Positions 1 through 9,781 of a stretch of 64,000 nt of DNA are shown here, piece after piece; position 1 is the stretch's first letter, and each line of letters opens with the position of its first letter. The notes beneath the pieces were generated by a model. The model did no database searches. It had not been told where the DNA came from and worked only from the letters and a program-made list of their open reading frames with translations. The DNA comes from Mycoplana azooxidifex. Its GTDB lineage: Bacteria; Pseudomonadota; Alphaproteobacteria; Rhizobiales; Rhizobiaceae. Position numbers and translations under genes: made by a program. The stretch spans positions 248,001-312,000 of the forward strand of contig NZ_JACIEE010000003.1 of assembly GCF_014196765.1 (NCBI RefSeq), written 5' to 3'.

Positions 1-2
1 AG

Positions 3-137
3 ATGCGCGCCGAGCGAACCGGGCTGGTCGCCACCCGCACCTCGGACCGGTTCGTCCGCCGCGGCGACGACCTGATGAAGATCGTCTGCAAGGATCGGAT
101 CCGCATCGACCGCGCGCCCGGCACGCTCGAGGATTGA
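3..137 (+). CDS. C-terminal fragment of an unidentified protein (clipped at left edge)
   Basis: An open frame runs from the window edge to a TGA at 135-137 and encodes about 44 basic residues ending RAPGTLED. The codon usage is typical of the neighbourhood: GC-rich third positions and many Arg, Asp and Thr codons. An ATG lies at position 3, but it is probably internal because no promoter or ribosome binding site can be seen. I do not recognise the family. It reads toward cls with a gap of about 110 bp that shows no feature I can name. Confidence 0.4.
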   Translation: MRAERTGLVATRTSDRFVRRGDDLMKIVCKDRIRIDRAPGTLED

Positions 138-248
138 ACAAATCCGGCAGGCAGCCGGTATTCCCCGCCAGGCGAAGTAAAGCCTTGAATCTGCGTGCAA
201 TCCGTTCCGAAAGCCCATACTCGTTTTGCGGGATATGCGCTAAGGTGA

Positions 249-1757
249 ATGGAAGTCCCGTTCAACGATCAAGGGGTGCTCGACGAAAGCGGCATGCTGC
301 AGACCTTCTCCGCCTATTGGCCACATGTTCTTATCGTGCTTTCGGTCGTGCTCGGCACGCCGGCTGCCATCCATGCCGCAATGACCAAGGACGAGGTGCG
401 GGCGGCGATCGGCTGGGTCGGCGTCATCCTGCTTTCGCCGGTCATCGGGGCGGTGCTCTACTATGTCGTCGGCATCAACCGCATCCGCCGCAAGACGCTG
501 ACGCTGCAGCGCGCCGGCGCCATCACCAGGAAGGGGCGGCACCATCCCGAGCGCCACGACGTGTCCGACGAGGCCGTGCATAGCCGCTATGGCGGTGCGC
601 TTTCGGCGATGAAGCACCTGGGCGACAATGTCTCCCGGTTCTCGATGACCTCCGGCAACACGATAAGGATGCTGGAGACCGGCGATGCCGCCTATGCCGC
701 CATGCTGGAGGCGATCCATGGCGCCAGGCGCAGCATCCTGCTCGAGACCTACATCTTCGATCGCGACGCCATGGGGCTGCGCTTTGCGGAGGCGCTTTCG
801 GCGGCGGTTGCGCGCGGCGTCGAGGTCCATGTGCTGGTCGATGCGGTCGGGGCGCGCTATTCGACGCCCAGCATCATGCAGACGCTGCGCCAGGGGGGCG
901 TTTCTGCGCGTGTCTTCAACGGCAACATCGTCATGGGCCTGCGGCTGCCCTACGCCAATCTGCGCACGCACCGGAAACTCCTGGTGGTCGACGGCGGCAC
1001 CGGCTTTATCGGCGGGCTGAACATCCGCGCCGCCTTCACAACCGAATGTTGCGGCGAAAATGTCGCCAGAGACACGCACTTCCGCGTGACGGGACCGGTC
1101 GTCGGCGACCTCTTTCACATAGCCTACGAGGACTGGCAATTCTCGGGCGGCGGCGCTCTCGACGGAGAGGCCTGGCATCTGGAGGTGCCGGTGGCTGCGC
1201 CGAACATGTCGCTTCTGGCGCGCGCGGTCGCCTCCGGGCCGGACAGGAACCTGGAGGCCAACCAGCGCATGCTGATGGGGGCGATCTCGATTGCCAAGAA
1301 CCACATCCGCATCATGTCGCCCTATTTTCTGCCCGAGCGGGACCTGATCAGCGCGCTCGCGACCGCGGCACGGCGGGGTGTGCACATCGACATCGTCGTG
1401 CCGGGCACCAACAACCTCAAGCTCGTCGATCTTGCCATGACCGCGCAGTTCGACCAGTTGCTGAAGGCGGGCTGCAGGATCTGGCGGGCGAGCGGAACGT
1501 TCAACCACTCCAAGCTCACGGTCGTCGACGGCGTCTGGTCCTATATCGGCTCCTCGAACCTCGATCCGCGGTCGCTGCGGCTGAACTTCGAGATCGACAT
1601 CGAGGTGTTCGACACGTTCTTCGCCGCGCAGATCGAGGAGAAGATCGGCCGCGTGCTGAAAACGGCAGAGCCCGTGGAATTGCAGGCACTGCGCGCCCGT
1701 CCGTTCTCGCGCAGGCTGGTCGAGCGGATCACCTGGCTCTGGTCGCCCTATCTCTAG
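249..1757 (+). CDS. cls: Cardiolipin synthase, phospholipase D type
   Basis: Inner-membrane enzyme that makes cardiolipin by phosphatidyl transfer between phospholipids. The 502-residue product has two N-terminal hydrophobic segments (about 24-44 and 53-75). Two PLD catalytic motifs follow: HRKLLVVD with H241, K243 and D248, and HSKLTVVD with H420, K422 and D427, each followed by a GGLN or GSSN segment. Length and order fit the bacterial Cls family. The ATG at 249 has AAGG at 241, very close; the in-frame ATG at 294 is an alternative but would shorten the first membrane region. The gene ends 30 bp from the convergent EEP-family gene, an arrangement I associate with rhizobia. Assignment to the PLD superfamily is secure; cardiolipin synthase is much the most likely member given the membrane segments. 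Confidence 0.93.
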   Translation: MEVPFNDQGVLDESGMLQTFSAYWPHVLIVLSVVLGTPAAIHAAMTKDEVRAAIGWVGVILLSPVIGAVLYYVVGINRIRRKTLTLQRAGAITRKGRHHPERHDVSDEAVHSRYGGALSAMKHLGDNVSRFSMTSGNTIRMLETGDAAYAAMLEAIHGARRSILLETYIFDRDAMGLRFAEALSAAVARGVEVHVLVDAVGARYSTPSIMQTLRQGGVSARVFNGNIVMGLRLPYANLRTHRKLLVVDGGTGFIGGLNIRAAFTTECCGENVARDTHFRVTGPVVGDLFHIAYEDWQFSGGGALDGEAWHLEVPVAAPNMSLLARAVASGPDRNLEANQRMLMGAISIAKNHIRIMSPYFLPERDLISALATAARRGVHIDIVVPGTNNLKLVDLAMTAQFDQLLKAGCRIWRASGTFNHSKLTVVDGVWSYIGSSNLDPRSLRLNFEIDIEVFDTFFAAQIEEKIGRVLKTAEPVELQALRARPFSRRLVERITWLWSPYL

Positions 1758-1787
1758 AAGCCCGGCAACCGGAGGTGTCTCACCAGC

Positions 1788-2711
1788 CTAGGACGAAACC
1801 ACCTTGCTCTTTGCCGGATCATAGCTGCGATAGGAGCGCTCCCAGATCGCCTGCAGGTCGATATGCGCCTTGATCGGCAGGTGGTCGGAAGCAATGCGGG
1901 CGAGCGGGCTGTCATGCACCTCCACCGCGGCCACGAGATCGTGGGGATGGCCGAGAACCCGGTCGAGCGCCAGCACGGGGAAGCGGGAGGGAAAGCTCGG
2001 CACGGCGCCGGCAACCGGATCGAACACAGGCGAGAGCGGCGAGAGCGAGGACTTGCGGCCGACCCGCCATTCGTTGAGGTCGCCGATCAGCACCGTCGGC
2101 ATCTCCTCCTCCTGCGCCACGGAGGCCAGCACCGCCTTGGCCTGCAGTTCCCGCGATCGCTTGAGAAGACCGAAATGAGCCGCGACGACGCGCAGCATGC
2201 CGGCGGGAAACTCGAAATTGACCACGAGCGCGCCACGCGGCTCGACGCCCGGCAGCTTCAGCTGGCGCACGGTCTGCACGGTGCCCTTGCGGATCATCAG
2301 CATGTTACCGTGCCAGCCGTGGCTGCCCGAGGACAGCGTGGCGATCGGCACCGGCACGAGACCGCAATCGCGCTCGAGCATGACGAGGTCGAGCAGGCCC
2401 GACCGGTCGCCGAAGCGCTTGTCTGCCTCCTGGATCGCGATCACATCGGCATCGATCTCGGAGATGACCTCCGCCACGCGCTCCGGATCGAACTTGCGAT
2501 CGACGCCGACGCACTTGTGGACATTGTAGGAGGCGATGACGGTGTCGCCGCCGTCGCGGTTGGCAGAGAACGGCCTGTGCCCGCGCCGATTGCGGATTGC
2601 AGACAGGGCGGCAGCACCCACCTTCTCGTTCAGTTTTCTCAAAGGCCCTTCCCTCGCACGACTGTGCGCGCCGAAGATAGGCGACACGCCGGTCTGCTGC
2701 AACCGTTTCAC
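1788..2711 (-). CDS. Endonuclease/exonuclease/phosphatase (EEP) family protein
   Basis: Metal-dependent phosphoesterase fold shared by DNase I, exonuclease III and inositol phosphatases. The characteristic motifs appear in order: SYNVHKC, AIQEAD (metal-binding Glu), GNML, GDLNEW (catalytic Asp and Asn) and ASDHLP (Asp-His pair near the C-terminus). The substrate cannot be read from sequence. Position beside cardiolipin synthase suggests a phospholipid- or nucleic-acid-processing role, but this is inference. The longest frame gives 307 residues; the domain begins near residue 57, so the true start may be internal. The gene is divergent from the aminotransferase, with a 122-bp shared upstream region. 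Confidence 0.85.
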   Translation of the reverse strand: MKRLQQTGVSPIFGAHSRAREGPLRKLNEKVGAAALSAIRNRRGHRPFSANRDGGDTVIASYNVHKCVGVDRKFDPERVAEVISEIDADVIAIQEADKRFGDRSGLLDLVMLERDCGLVPVPIATLSSGSHGWHGNMLMIRKGTVQTVRQLKLPGVEPRGALVVNFEFPAGMLRVVAAHFGLLKRSRELQAKAVLASVAQEEEMPTVLIGDLNEWRVGRKSSLSPLSPVFDPVAGAVPSFPSRFPVLALDRVLGHPHDLVAAVEVHDSPLARIASDHLPIKAHIDLQAIWERSYRSYDPAKSKVVSS

Positions 2712-2833
2712 GGAAAGGTTGGTTCCCGAAAATCTCCCATGCCGCCCACAATAACCGCGTCGAAGTTCGGGCTCGAAATCGCTCGCGTTTTCGCCTACAC
2801 CGACCGCTGCATCGATCCAGGAGGAGGTCCGCC

Positions 2834-4003
2834 ATGTTCGACAAGCTCATCCACCAGCCCGACGATCCCCTGCTCGCCCTGATCGGCCTCTATCGTGCGG
2901 ACGCGCGGGCCGGCAAGGTCGACCTCGGCGTCGGCGTCTATCGCGACGAACAGGGCGCGACGCCGATCTTCCGGGCCGTGAAGGCAGCGGAGCGGCGGCT
3001 CGTGGAGAACCAGGCGACCAAGTCCTATGTCGGCCCCGAGGGCGACCCCGTCTTCGTCGAGCGCCTGTGGGAACTGACCGCCGGGGCAGCAGGACGGGAG
3101 CGCCCGACCGCCGGCGTCCAGACGCCGGGCGGTTCCGGCGCGGTCAGGCTCGCCGCCGACCTTCTGGCCCGCATGGGCGTCAAGCGGATCTGGCTCGGCG
3201 TTCCGACCTGGCCGAACCACCCTGCCATCTTCAAGGCGGCCGGGCTTGCCATCGCAACGCACCCCTACTTCGACGTGCCGTCGCAGGCGATCCTGTTCGA
3301 TCAGATGGCGGAGGCACTCAAGGGTGCAAACGCAGGCGACGCGGTCCTGCTTCATGCGAGCTGCCACAATCCGAGTGGCGGCGTGCTTTCGTCGGAGCAG
3401 TGGACGGCGCTCTCGGCCTTGATTGCCGAGCGTGGCCTGATCCCGCTGATCGACAGCGCCTACCAGGGGTTCGGCAAGGGGCTGGACGCGGATTCGGCGG
3501 GATTGCGCAAGGTGCTCGCTGCCGTGCCGGAAGCGCTCGTGGCCGTTTCCTGCTCCAAGAACTTCGGGCTCTACCGAGAACGCACGGGCGCGGTCTATGC
3601 GGTGGCGTCCTCGAAGGATGCGGCGCAATCCGTTCGCACCAATTTCGTGAGCATCGCCCGCGCCAACTACTCGATGCCGCCGGACCACGGTGCGGCGATC
3701 GTCAGCGAGATCCTCGGCGACGAGGCGTTGAAGGCGGACTGGATGGCCGAACTGGAGACAATGCGCCGCCGGGTCGCCTCGATCCGCGTCAAGCTGGCAG
3801 CCGGCCTGTCGCGTCGCTGGCAGGTGTTGACGGCGATGGCGGAGCAGGAAGGCATGTTCTCGCTGCTGCCGCTCGAGGAGGCCGACGTGCTGCGGCTTCG
3901 CCACGACCACGGCATCTACATGCCCGGCTCGGCCCGAATCAACATCGCCGGGTTGAAGACGGCGGAGGTCGACGCCGTGGTCGAGAAGTTCCTGAGCCTC
4001 TGA
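2834..4003 (+). CDS. tyrB: Aromatic/aspartate aminotransferase (class I, PLP-dependent)
   Basis: Transfers the amino group of aromatic amino acids or aspartate to a 2-oxo acid such as 2-oxoglutarate. The 389-residue product has the subgroup I-alpha aminotransferase layout. It starts with the typical PDDPLLALIGLYRAD segment. CHNPSG supplies the PLP-ring Asn (N179), IDSAYQGF carries D207, SCSKNFGLYRER carries the Schiff-base lysine K242 and the phosphate-binding arginine, and a late SARINIAGL supplies the carboxylate-binding Arg. A strong GGAGGAGG ribosome binding site lies at 2820-2827. Discrimination between TyrB-like and AspC-like specificity is not possible by eye; rhizobial homologues are usually called aromatic aminotransferases. 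Confidence 0.85.
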   Translation: MFDKLIHQPDDPLLALIGLYRADARAGKVDLGVGVYRDEQGATPIFRAVKAAERRLVENQATKSYVGPEGDPVFVERLWELTAGAAGRERPTAGVQTPGGSGAVRLAADLLARMGVKRIWLGVPTWPNHPAIFKAAGLAIATHPYFDVPSQAILFDQMAEALKGANAGDAVLLHASCHNPSGGVLSSEQWTALSALIAERGLIPLIDSAYQGFGKGLDADSAGLRKVLAAVPEALVAVSCSKNFGLYRERTGAVYAVASSKDAAQSVRTNFVSIARANYSMPPDHGAAIVSEILGDEALKADWMAELETMRRRVASIRVKLAAGLSRRWQVLTAMAEQEGMFSLLPLEEADVLRLRHDHGIYMPGSARINIAGLKTAEVDAVVEKFLSL

Positions 4004-4052
4004 CCGGAAGTTCGGCTCGCGGCCGCAACATGCAATCGAAAGGACGATCTTC

Positions 4053-4403
4053 ATGGCTGTGACGATCTACGGCATCAAGAACTGCGACACGATGAAGAAG
4101 GCCCGGACCTGGCTGGACAGCCGCGGCATTTCCTACCGCTTCCACGACTACAAGGCCGAAGGCATCGACGCGGGATCGCTCGGGCGCTGGATCGGTGCGC
4201 TCGGCTGGGAGACGGTGCTGAACCGCGCGGGTACCACGTTCCGTGCCCTGCCCGAGGCCGACAAGACCGGCCTCGATGCGGAGAAGGCCATAGCCCTCAT
4301 GCTCGCCCAGCCCTCGATGATCAAGCGGCCGATCCTCGACATCGACGGAACGCTGCTGGCCGGCTTCAAGCCGGACGTCTACGAGACCGCTTTCGCGGCG
4401 TGA
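4053..4403 (+). CDS. ArsC/Spx-family thioredoxin-fold protein (YffB-like)
   Basis: A 116-residue protein of the ArsC-like superfamily. It opens with IYGIKNCDTMKKA, where the single Cys11 sits at the reductase position, and has the conserved MIKRPILD segment near the C-terminus. It lacks the extra Cys and Arg set of true arsenate reductases, so the YffB/Spx-related group, probably a glutathione-dependent thiol reductase, is the best call. An AAAGGA ribosome binding site precedes the ATG. It lies 49 bp after the aminotransferase and may share its transcript. It converges on the RTX gene; the 72 bp between them contain a short GC hairpin but no clear T-run. Confidence 0.85.
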   Translation: MAVTIYGIKNCDTMKKARTWLDSRGISYRFHDYKAEGIDAGSLGRWIGALGWETVLNRAGTTFRALPEADKTGLDAEKAIALMLAQPSMIKRPILDIDGTLLAGFKPDVYETAFAA

Positions 4404-4475
4404 AGCCGCCGCCTTCGACAGGCGGCCGGCGCGAGCGGCCGCGGGCATCCGGGCAGGGTCCAGCGAGCGGCTTCG

Positions 4476-5789
4476 TCAGATGATGAAGAAGTCGTCGGCG
4501 GTGATCTTCAACTCGTCGGCGACGATCGCGAAGAGCTTGCGCTCGCCGGCGGCGCTGCCGTTGCAGTCGTAGTAGAGATTGCCTGTGTCCTTCTCGTAGA
4601 TGATGCGATCGGCCTTGTCCTTGGCGGTGCCGCTGTCGTTGGCCACGAACTGGGACGCCGAGAGCGCGCCGATGCCGGTCAGCTTGGTGAAGATTGCGTT
4701 CTCCAGCTTGATCGTATCCGCGACGACGTTGAAATCCTCGATCTCGTCGATGTTGTCCTTGGCGCTGAGCCTGGTATTGAAGACGAAAGAGTCCCGGCCT
4801 GCATCACCACGAAGCTGGTCGTTGCCGAGACCACCCGCGATCGTGTCGTTGCCGCTGTCGCCGCGCAGCCAGTTGTCGCCTGCGCTGCCGGTCAGCTTGT
4901 CGGCAAAGATCGTCCCGCGCACCCCCTCGATGCTTTTCAGCGTATCCGTCTTGCCGAACCCGTCGATGGCGGTGCCGGCCTTGAGGTCGACGGTGACCCC
5001 CCTGGCACTGCCGCCGTTGCCCTGGTCACGGTGATAGCTGACCGTGTCGAAGCCGCCGCGGCCATCGATCGCGTCGCGGCCGCCCACCCCCTGAAAGTCC
5101 TCGTCCCTTGCCGACCCTTTCAGGATGTCCCTGAACTGGGTGCCGCGAAAGGTCTCGAAATTCTGGAACGCCTCCGTGTTGCCGTAGGGATCCCTCACCG
5201 TGCCGGCGGCCGCGTCGAGGAGGACGCCGCCAAGGGCGTCCGGGTTGTGGCGGGCATCCTGAAAACTGAGATTGTCCCAGCCCTTGCCGCCATCGTAGCT
5301 GTCCTTGCCCTCGCCGCCGATGACGAAGTCGTCGCCGCCCTTGGCGTTGATCGTGTCGTTGCCGCCGAAGCCCTCCAGATCGTCGTTGCCGGACGATCCG
5401 TCGAGCGTGTCGTTGCGGTTCAGGATCCAGGCCTGCAGGTTCCAGGGGTCGAAGATGTCGGCCGCGTTCTCCAGGGCCTCGAGCGAAAGCTTCAGGCCGG
5501 TGAGCTTGGCGACAGGGGTCACGCCATCGGATTGCAGCAGTTCCAGCCGGCTGACCGTCCCGGCCGTCGCCGCGCCGTCCTTGTCGAAGGCGAAGCCGGA
5601 GCCGACGAGGCGAAGCTTCAGGCCGTTGTCCAACTGGAGGCTGTAGACGGTGGACGAGCGGCTTATGACCGAGGCTTCCGAAAAATCGACGAGGTCGCCG
5701 AACATCGGATTGTAGTCGAAGCCCGCGATCGCGGGGCTGTAGCTCTGGGGATACTTGCTGCCGGGAAAATACACCGTATAGGTTGCCAT
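4476..5789 (-). CDS. Secreted RTX (hemolysin-type calcium-binding) protein
   Basis: A 437-residue protein with GGxGxDxLx-type nonapeptide repeats in three blocks (about residues 129-170, 232-250 and 299-338). These blocks form calcium-stabilised parallel beta-rolls in known RTX proteins. There is no N-terminal Sec signal. The C-terminus ends in a hydrophobic ADDFFII after an acidic stretch, as in type I secretion substrates. The first 125 residues show no motif I recognise; they are beta-strand-like and may carry the specific function. No HlyB/HlyD/TolC genes occur in the window, so export must use a transporter encoded elsewhere. A GGAGG ribosome binding site precedes the ATG. Confidence 0.88.
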   Translation of the reverse strand: MATYTVYFPGSKYPQSYSPAIAGFDYNPMFGDLVDFSEASVISRSSTVYSLQLDNGLKLRLVGSGFAFDKDGAATAGTVSRLELLQSDGVTPVAKLTGLKLSLEALENAADIFDPWNLQAWILNRNDTLDGSSGNDDLEGFGGNDTINAKGGDDFVIGGEGKDSYDGGKGWDNLSFQDARHNPDALGGVLLDAAAGTVRDPYGNTEAFQNFETFRGTQFRDILKGSARDEDFQGVGGRDAIDGRGGFDTVSYHRDQGNGGSARGVTVDLKAGTAIDGFGKTDTLKSIEGVRGTIFADKLTGSAGDNWLRGDSGNDTIAGGLGNDQLRGDAGRDSFVFNTRLSAKDNIDEIEDFNVVADTIKLENAIFTKLTGIGALSASQFVANDSGTAKDKADRIIYEKDTGNLYYDCNGSAAGERKLFAIVADELKITADDFFII

Positions 5790-5908
5790 CGGCCATCCTC
5801 CAACGATAAGGGAGGCCTAATATACGGATGCCGGCCGGTGCTGTCGATGAAGGCAGCCTACCTCTAACGGGCGATGCGCCGGGCATTTCCGATGCAAGAC
5901 GAGACGGG

Positions 5909-6976
5909 CTAGCGAACGCTGCCTATGTCTTCGATCGACCGCACGACGGCGCCTGCGAGCCGCGTGGCACTGCCGGCGGCAACGGCCATCTGCGGCAGCA
6001 GCATCCATTCCAGCGTCCACGCGCTTCCGGAGCGCTCCTGTTCATGCACCAGCGACTGGTGCAGGCCGGCAAGGGCCGTGGCGTTGAAGCGGGCGAGCGT
6101 CACGAGCGCCTCGGCCGAAACTGGGTTGTGCTTGTGTGCCATGGCCGATGAGGCGCCGCCGCCGGAAAGGACGATCTCACTGCCGTCCTGGGCCATGAGC
6201 GCAATGTCCTGCCCGAGCTTGCCGAGGCTGCCGGTGATCAGGGACAGAAGACTCCCAAACGTAGCGATCCGGTCGCGCTGGCTATGCCATTGCGCAACGT
6301 CGGCAAGGCCGAGCGCATCGGCCAGGAGCGTGCGGAGCGCCGGCCCGCGGTCGTCGAACCTGTCGAGCGTGCCGGCGGCACCGCCGAACTGGACCGGAAA
6401 CCGCTGCTCGATCGCAAGGCCGAGTTCCTCGATATGGCGCTCGAGCGGCTGTTTCCAGGCTGCGATGCGATCGGCCACGCTGATCTCGATCGCCGCCTGC
6501 ATGCGGGTGCGTCCCATCAGCACCCTGCCGCCGTGGCGGGCGTCGAGCTCGTTCAATTCATCGACGATGGCACCGAGGCGATGGCTGAGGATGACGGCGA
6601 CGCGGGTCAGGCGCAGCATCAGGGCGCTGTCGATCACATCCTGGCTGGTGGCGCCGAAATGGACATGGGCCGCCGCCTCGCCGCCCACGACCTGGCGCAA
6701 CTGGCGAACGAATTCCGGCACCACGACGCCGTCGCGGGCGGTGGCCTGACGCAGGACCGCGACGTCCGGCGAAAACTGGTGGGCCGCCTCGGCGATCGCC
6801 TCGGCTGCCGACAGCGGAATGACGCCTTCCGCGGCCTCGGCGCGCGCCAGCGCCACCTCGAAGGCGAGCATCGCCTCGAGCTCCGCGGCCGCGGAGAAGA
6901 GCTCCGCCATTTCCTCGTCGCCCAGGAGGCCGGACAGATAGGGGTGGTCGAACGGAGATACGGTCATCGCTACCAT
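5909..6976 (-). CDS. pcaB: 3-carboxy-cis,cis-muconate cycloisomerase
   Basis: Second step of the protocatechuate pathway: cycloisomerises 3-carboxy-cis,cis-muconate to 4-carboxymuconolactone. The 355-residue product belongs to the fumarase/aspartase superfamily. The signature is visible as GGGASSAMAHKHNP, with HFGATSQDVIDSA and RTRMQAA as the other conserved blocks. ATG codons at 6976 and 6967 are both possible; the second begins MTVSPFDHP, like family members. It is last in the pca run and is separated from pcaG by 136 bp, so it may be cotranscribed or have its own promoter. Confidence 0.95.
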   Translation of the reverse strand: MVAMTVSPFDHPYLSGLLGDEEMAELFSAAAELEAMLAFEVALARAEAAEGVIPLSAAEAIAEAAHQFSPDVAVLRQATARDGVVVPEFVRQLRQVVGGEAAAHVHFGATSQDVIDSALMLRLTRVAVILSHRLGAIVDELNELDARHGGRVLMGRTRMQAAIEISVADRIAAWKQPLERHIEELGLAIEQRFPVQFGGAAGTLDRFDDRGPALRTLLADALGLADVAQWHSQRDRIATFGSLLSLITGSLGKLGQDIALMAQDGSEIVLSGGGASSAMAHKHNPVSAEALVTLARFNATALAGLHQSLVHEQERSGSAWTLEWMLLPQMAVAAGSATRLAGAVVRSIEDIGSVR

Positions 6977-7112
6977 CCTGGCAAAGTCGTTTCAGCCGCC
7001 GGCATGCGCGCGTCCCCACGACCGAGGATGCTAGCGGTAAAGATGGCGCAACCCGGCGGTCGATCAAGGCCAATCGCATCGCATCGGATCCCGCCGCCCC
7101 CGGATCCGCACG

Positions 7113-7727
7113 CTAGATGTCGAAGAACACCGTTTCCTTCTCGCCCTGAAGGTGGATGTCGAAGCGACAGGCGGAACCGTCCACGGCCGCGATCAGGGTC
7201 GGGAAGCGCACGCGATGCTCGATGCGCATCAACACCGGATCCTCGGCATTGGCCGCCTGCTCGTCGCCGAAATACATGCGCGTGTTGAGGCCGAGATTGA
7301 TGCCGCGGGCGACGATCCAGAGACTGACATGCGGCGCCATCTTCCGGCCGTCCTTGAAGGGGACGCGCCCGGGCTTGACCGTCTCGAAGCGGAACTCGCC
7401 GGTGGTGCCGTCGCAGGCACTGCGGCCCCAGCCGGTGAAGTTCGGATCGGCGGTGCCGCGCAATTCGGACGGGCTGTTGTAGAGGCCTTCCGCATCGGCC
7501 TGCCAGATCTCGACGAGCGCGTCCTTCAGCGGCGTTCCCGTCCCGTCCAGCACGCGGCCGGTGATGGTGATGCGTTGGCCGAGCGTCCGGTCGTTGACCA
7601 TCGCCGCGCCGAGATCGCCTGCATAGACCCCCTCGATGCCGCAGCCGTTCGGGGTCAGGCCGATATGGACGTAGGGACCTGCGGTCTGCGAGGGCGTTTC
7701 CTTGAGATAATCCAGCGGCTGCGTCAT
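7113..7727 (-). CDS. pcaG: Protocatechuate 3,4-dioxygenase alpha subunit
   Basis: Structural subunit of the intradiol ring-cleaving dioxygenase that converts protocatechuate to 3-carboxy-cis,cis-muconate. The 204-residue product begins MTQPLDYLKETPSQTAGPY, the typical PcaG N-terminus, and carries the intradiol dioxygenase core (GTPLKDALVEIWQADAEG). It lacks the full iron-ligand set found in PcaH. The start at 7727 lies one base after the pcaH stop, implying translational coupling; a longer in-frame extension into pcaH is not protein-like. Confidence 0.96.
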   Translation of the reverse strand: MTQPLDYLKETPSQTAGPYVHIGLTPNGCGIEGVYAGDLGAAMVNDRTLGQRITITGRVLDGTGTPLKDALVEIWQADAEGLYNSPSELRGTADPNFTGWGRSACDGTTGEFRFETVKPGRVPFKDGRKMAPHVSLWIVARGINLGLNTRMYFGDEQAANAEDPVLMRIEHRVRFPTLIAAVDGSACRFDIHLQGEKETVFFDI

Positions 7728-7728
7728 C

Positions 7729-8481
<753 letters not shown>

Positions 8482-8904
8482 TTACCTCCCGGTCTGGCCT
8501 TCGGCCGCGCTCCCGGCGTCCATTTCCTGAAAGACCCGCTTGGCGATCTTGATCGCATGGTTGGCGGCAGGCACGCCTGCATAGATCGCCACATGCAGCA
8601 GCGCCTCGCAGACATCCTCGCGTGTCGCGCCGGTATTGGCGGTCGCCCGCACATGCATGGCCACTTCGTCGTCCTGTCCCAGCGCCGCCAGAAGCGCGAT
8701 CGTCACCATCGAGCGCTCGCGCAGCGTCCAGGCCGGACGCGACCACACGGCTCCCCAGGCCGCCTCCGTGATCAGTTCCTGGAACGGCTGGTCGAAGGCG
8801 GTGGCCGCAGCCTGCGCGCGGTCGACGTGAGCCTCGCCCAGCACCTTGCGTCGGGTGACCATGCCCTGGCGATAGCGGTCCGAGCCGACCTGCGCGTCTG
8901 CCAT
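8482..8904 (-). CDS. pcaC: 4-carboxymuconolactone decarboxylase
   Basis: Decarboxylates 4-carboxymuconolactone to 3-oxoadipate enol-lactone. The product is a 140-residue single-domain CMD/AhpD-fold protein, the usual length for a standalone PcaC. Conserved blocks GMVTRRKVLGEAHVDRA, ITEAAWGAVWSRP and GATREDVCEALLHVAIYAG are present. It is separated from pcaD by only 4 bp and from pcaH by 3 bp, so the pcaDCHG genes form one tight operon. Confidence 0.96.
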   Translation of the reverse strand: MADAQVGSDRYRQGMVTRRKVLGEAHVDRAQAAATAFDQPFQELITEAAWGAVWSRPAWTLRERSMVTIALLAALGQDDEVAMHVRATANTGATREDVCEALLHVAIYAGVPAANHAIKIAKRVFQEMDAGSAAEGQTGR

Positions 8905-8908
8905 GCCG

Positions 8909-9709
8909 TTATTCTCCGTTCACGAGCGATTCGATGAAGGCGCGAAGGATCGCCGCCAGCGCCTCGGGCTGCTCGACGCAGGGAATGTGCCCCGCGCCGG
9001 GAATGACCTCGTAGCGCGCGCCGGGAATGAGCTTCGCGGTCGCAAGCACGACGTCGGGCGGCGTCGAGCCGTCCTGGTCGCCGACGACCAGGAGCGTGGG
9101 CACGGCGATGCGGGTCGCCGCGGCGGTGAAATCGGCATCGCGGATCGCGGCACAGGTCGCGGCATAGCCGACCGCCGGCTGGCGGACCAGCATGTTCCAG
9201 TAGCCGTGATAGGCGGTGTTTTCCGGGCGGCGGAACGCCGGCGTGAACCAGCGCTCCATCACGTTGTCGGCGATGCTCTCGATGCCGTCGCGCTCGACGG
9301 CGGCGATGCGCGCGTCCCACATCTCGGCGGTTCCGATCTTGTGGGCGGTGTCGCACAGGGCGAGCGCCCTCACCAGATCCGGCCGGGCCGCATAGAGGCC
9401 TTGCGCGATCAGGCCGCCAACGGAAAGGCCGACGATGACGGCCTGCTTGACCGCATAGACTTCGAGCAGGCCCGCGAGATCGCTGACATGGTCGTCGATC
9501 GAATAAGGCGCCTGGCCGACATCGGAGAGGCCGTGGCCGCGCTTGTCGTAGAGGATCATCGGAAAGTCGCCGGCAAGGCGGACGATGACGTCGCGCCAGA
9601 TGCGGTAGTCCGTTCCGAGCGAATTGGCGAAGACGAGCACCGGCCGGCCTTCCGGGCCGCCGATGACCTGGTGATGGAGCGTGATGTCGTTGACGCGCGC
9701 GAACTGCAA
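8909..9709 (-). CDS. pcaD: 3-oxoadipate enol-lactonase
   Basis: Alpha/beta hydrolase that opens 3-oxoadipate enol-lactone to 3-oxoadipate. The 266-residue product has the nucleophile elbow GLSVGG (Ser96), the oxyanion region FANSLGTDYRIW and a late GAGHIPCVEQP with the catalytic His. It is the first gene of the pcaDCHG(B) operon, reading away from pcaQ. Its promoter lies in the 106-bp pcaD-pcaQ gap that carries the PcaQ palindrome. Confidence 0.95.
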   Translation of the reverse strand: MQFARVNDITLHHQVIGGPEGRPVLVFANSLGTDYRIWRDVIVRLAGDFPMILYDKRGHGLSDVGQAPYSIDDHVSDLAGLLEVYAVKQAVIVGLSVGGLIAQGLYAARPDLVRALALCDTAHKIGTAEMWDARIAAVERDGIESIADNVMERWFTPAFRRPENTAYHGYWNMLVRQPAVGYAATCAAIRDADFTAAATRIAVPTLLVVGDQDGSTPPDVVLATAKLIPGARYEVIPGAGHIPCVEQPEALAAILRAFIESLVNGE

Positions 9710-9781
9710 GGCTGTCTCCTCCCGACGTCGCAGAATGGTCTCTTGATATGGTTAGGTAAAATGATATTTCATGGCAACCTG

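Noticed and set aside
4404-4475. Hairpin GCCGCC/GGCGGC between the ArsC-like and RTX genes as terminator
   Set aside because: Stem short and no T-run on either strand; such GC hairpins arise by chance here.
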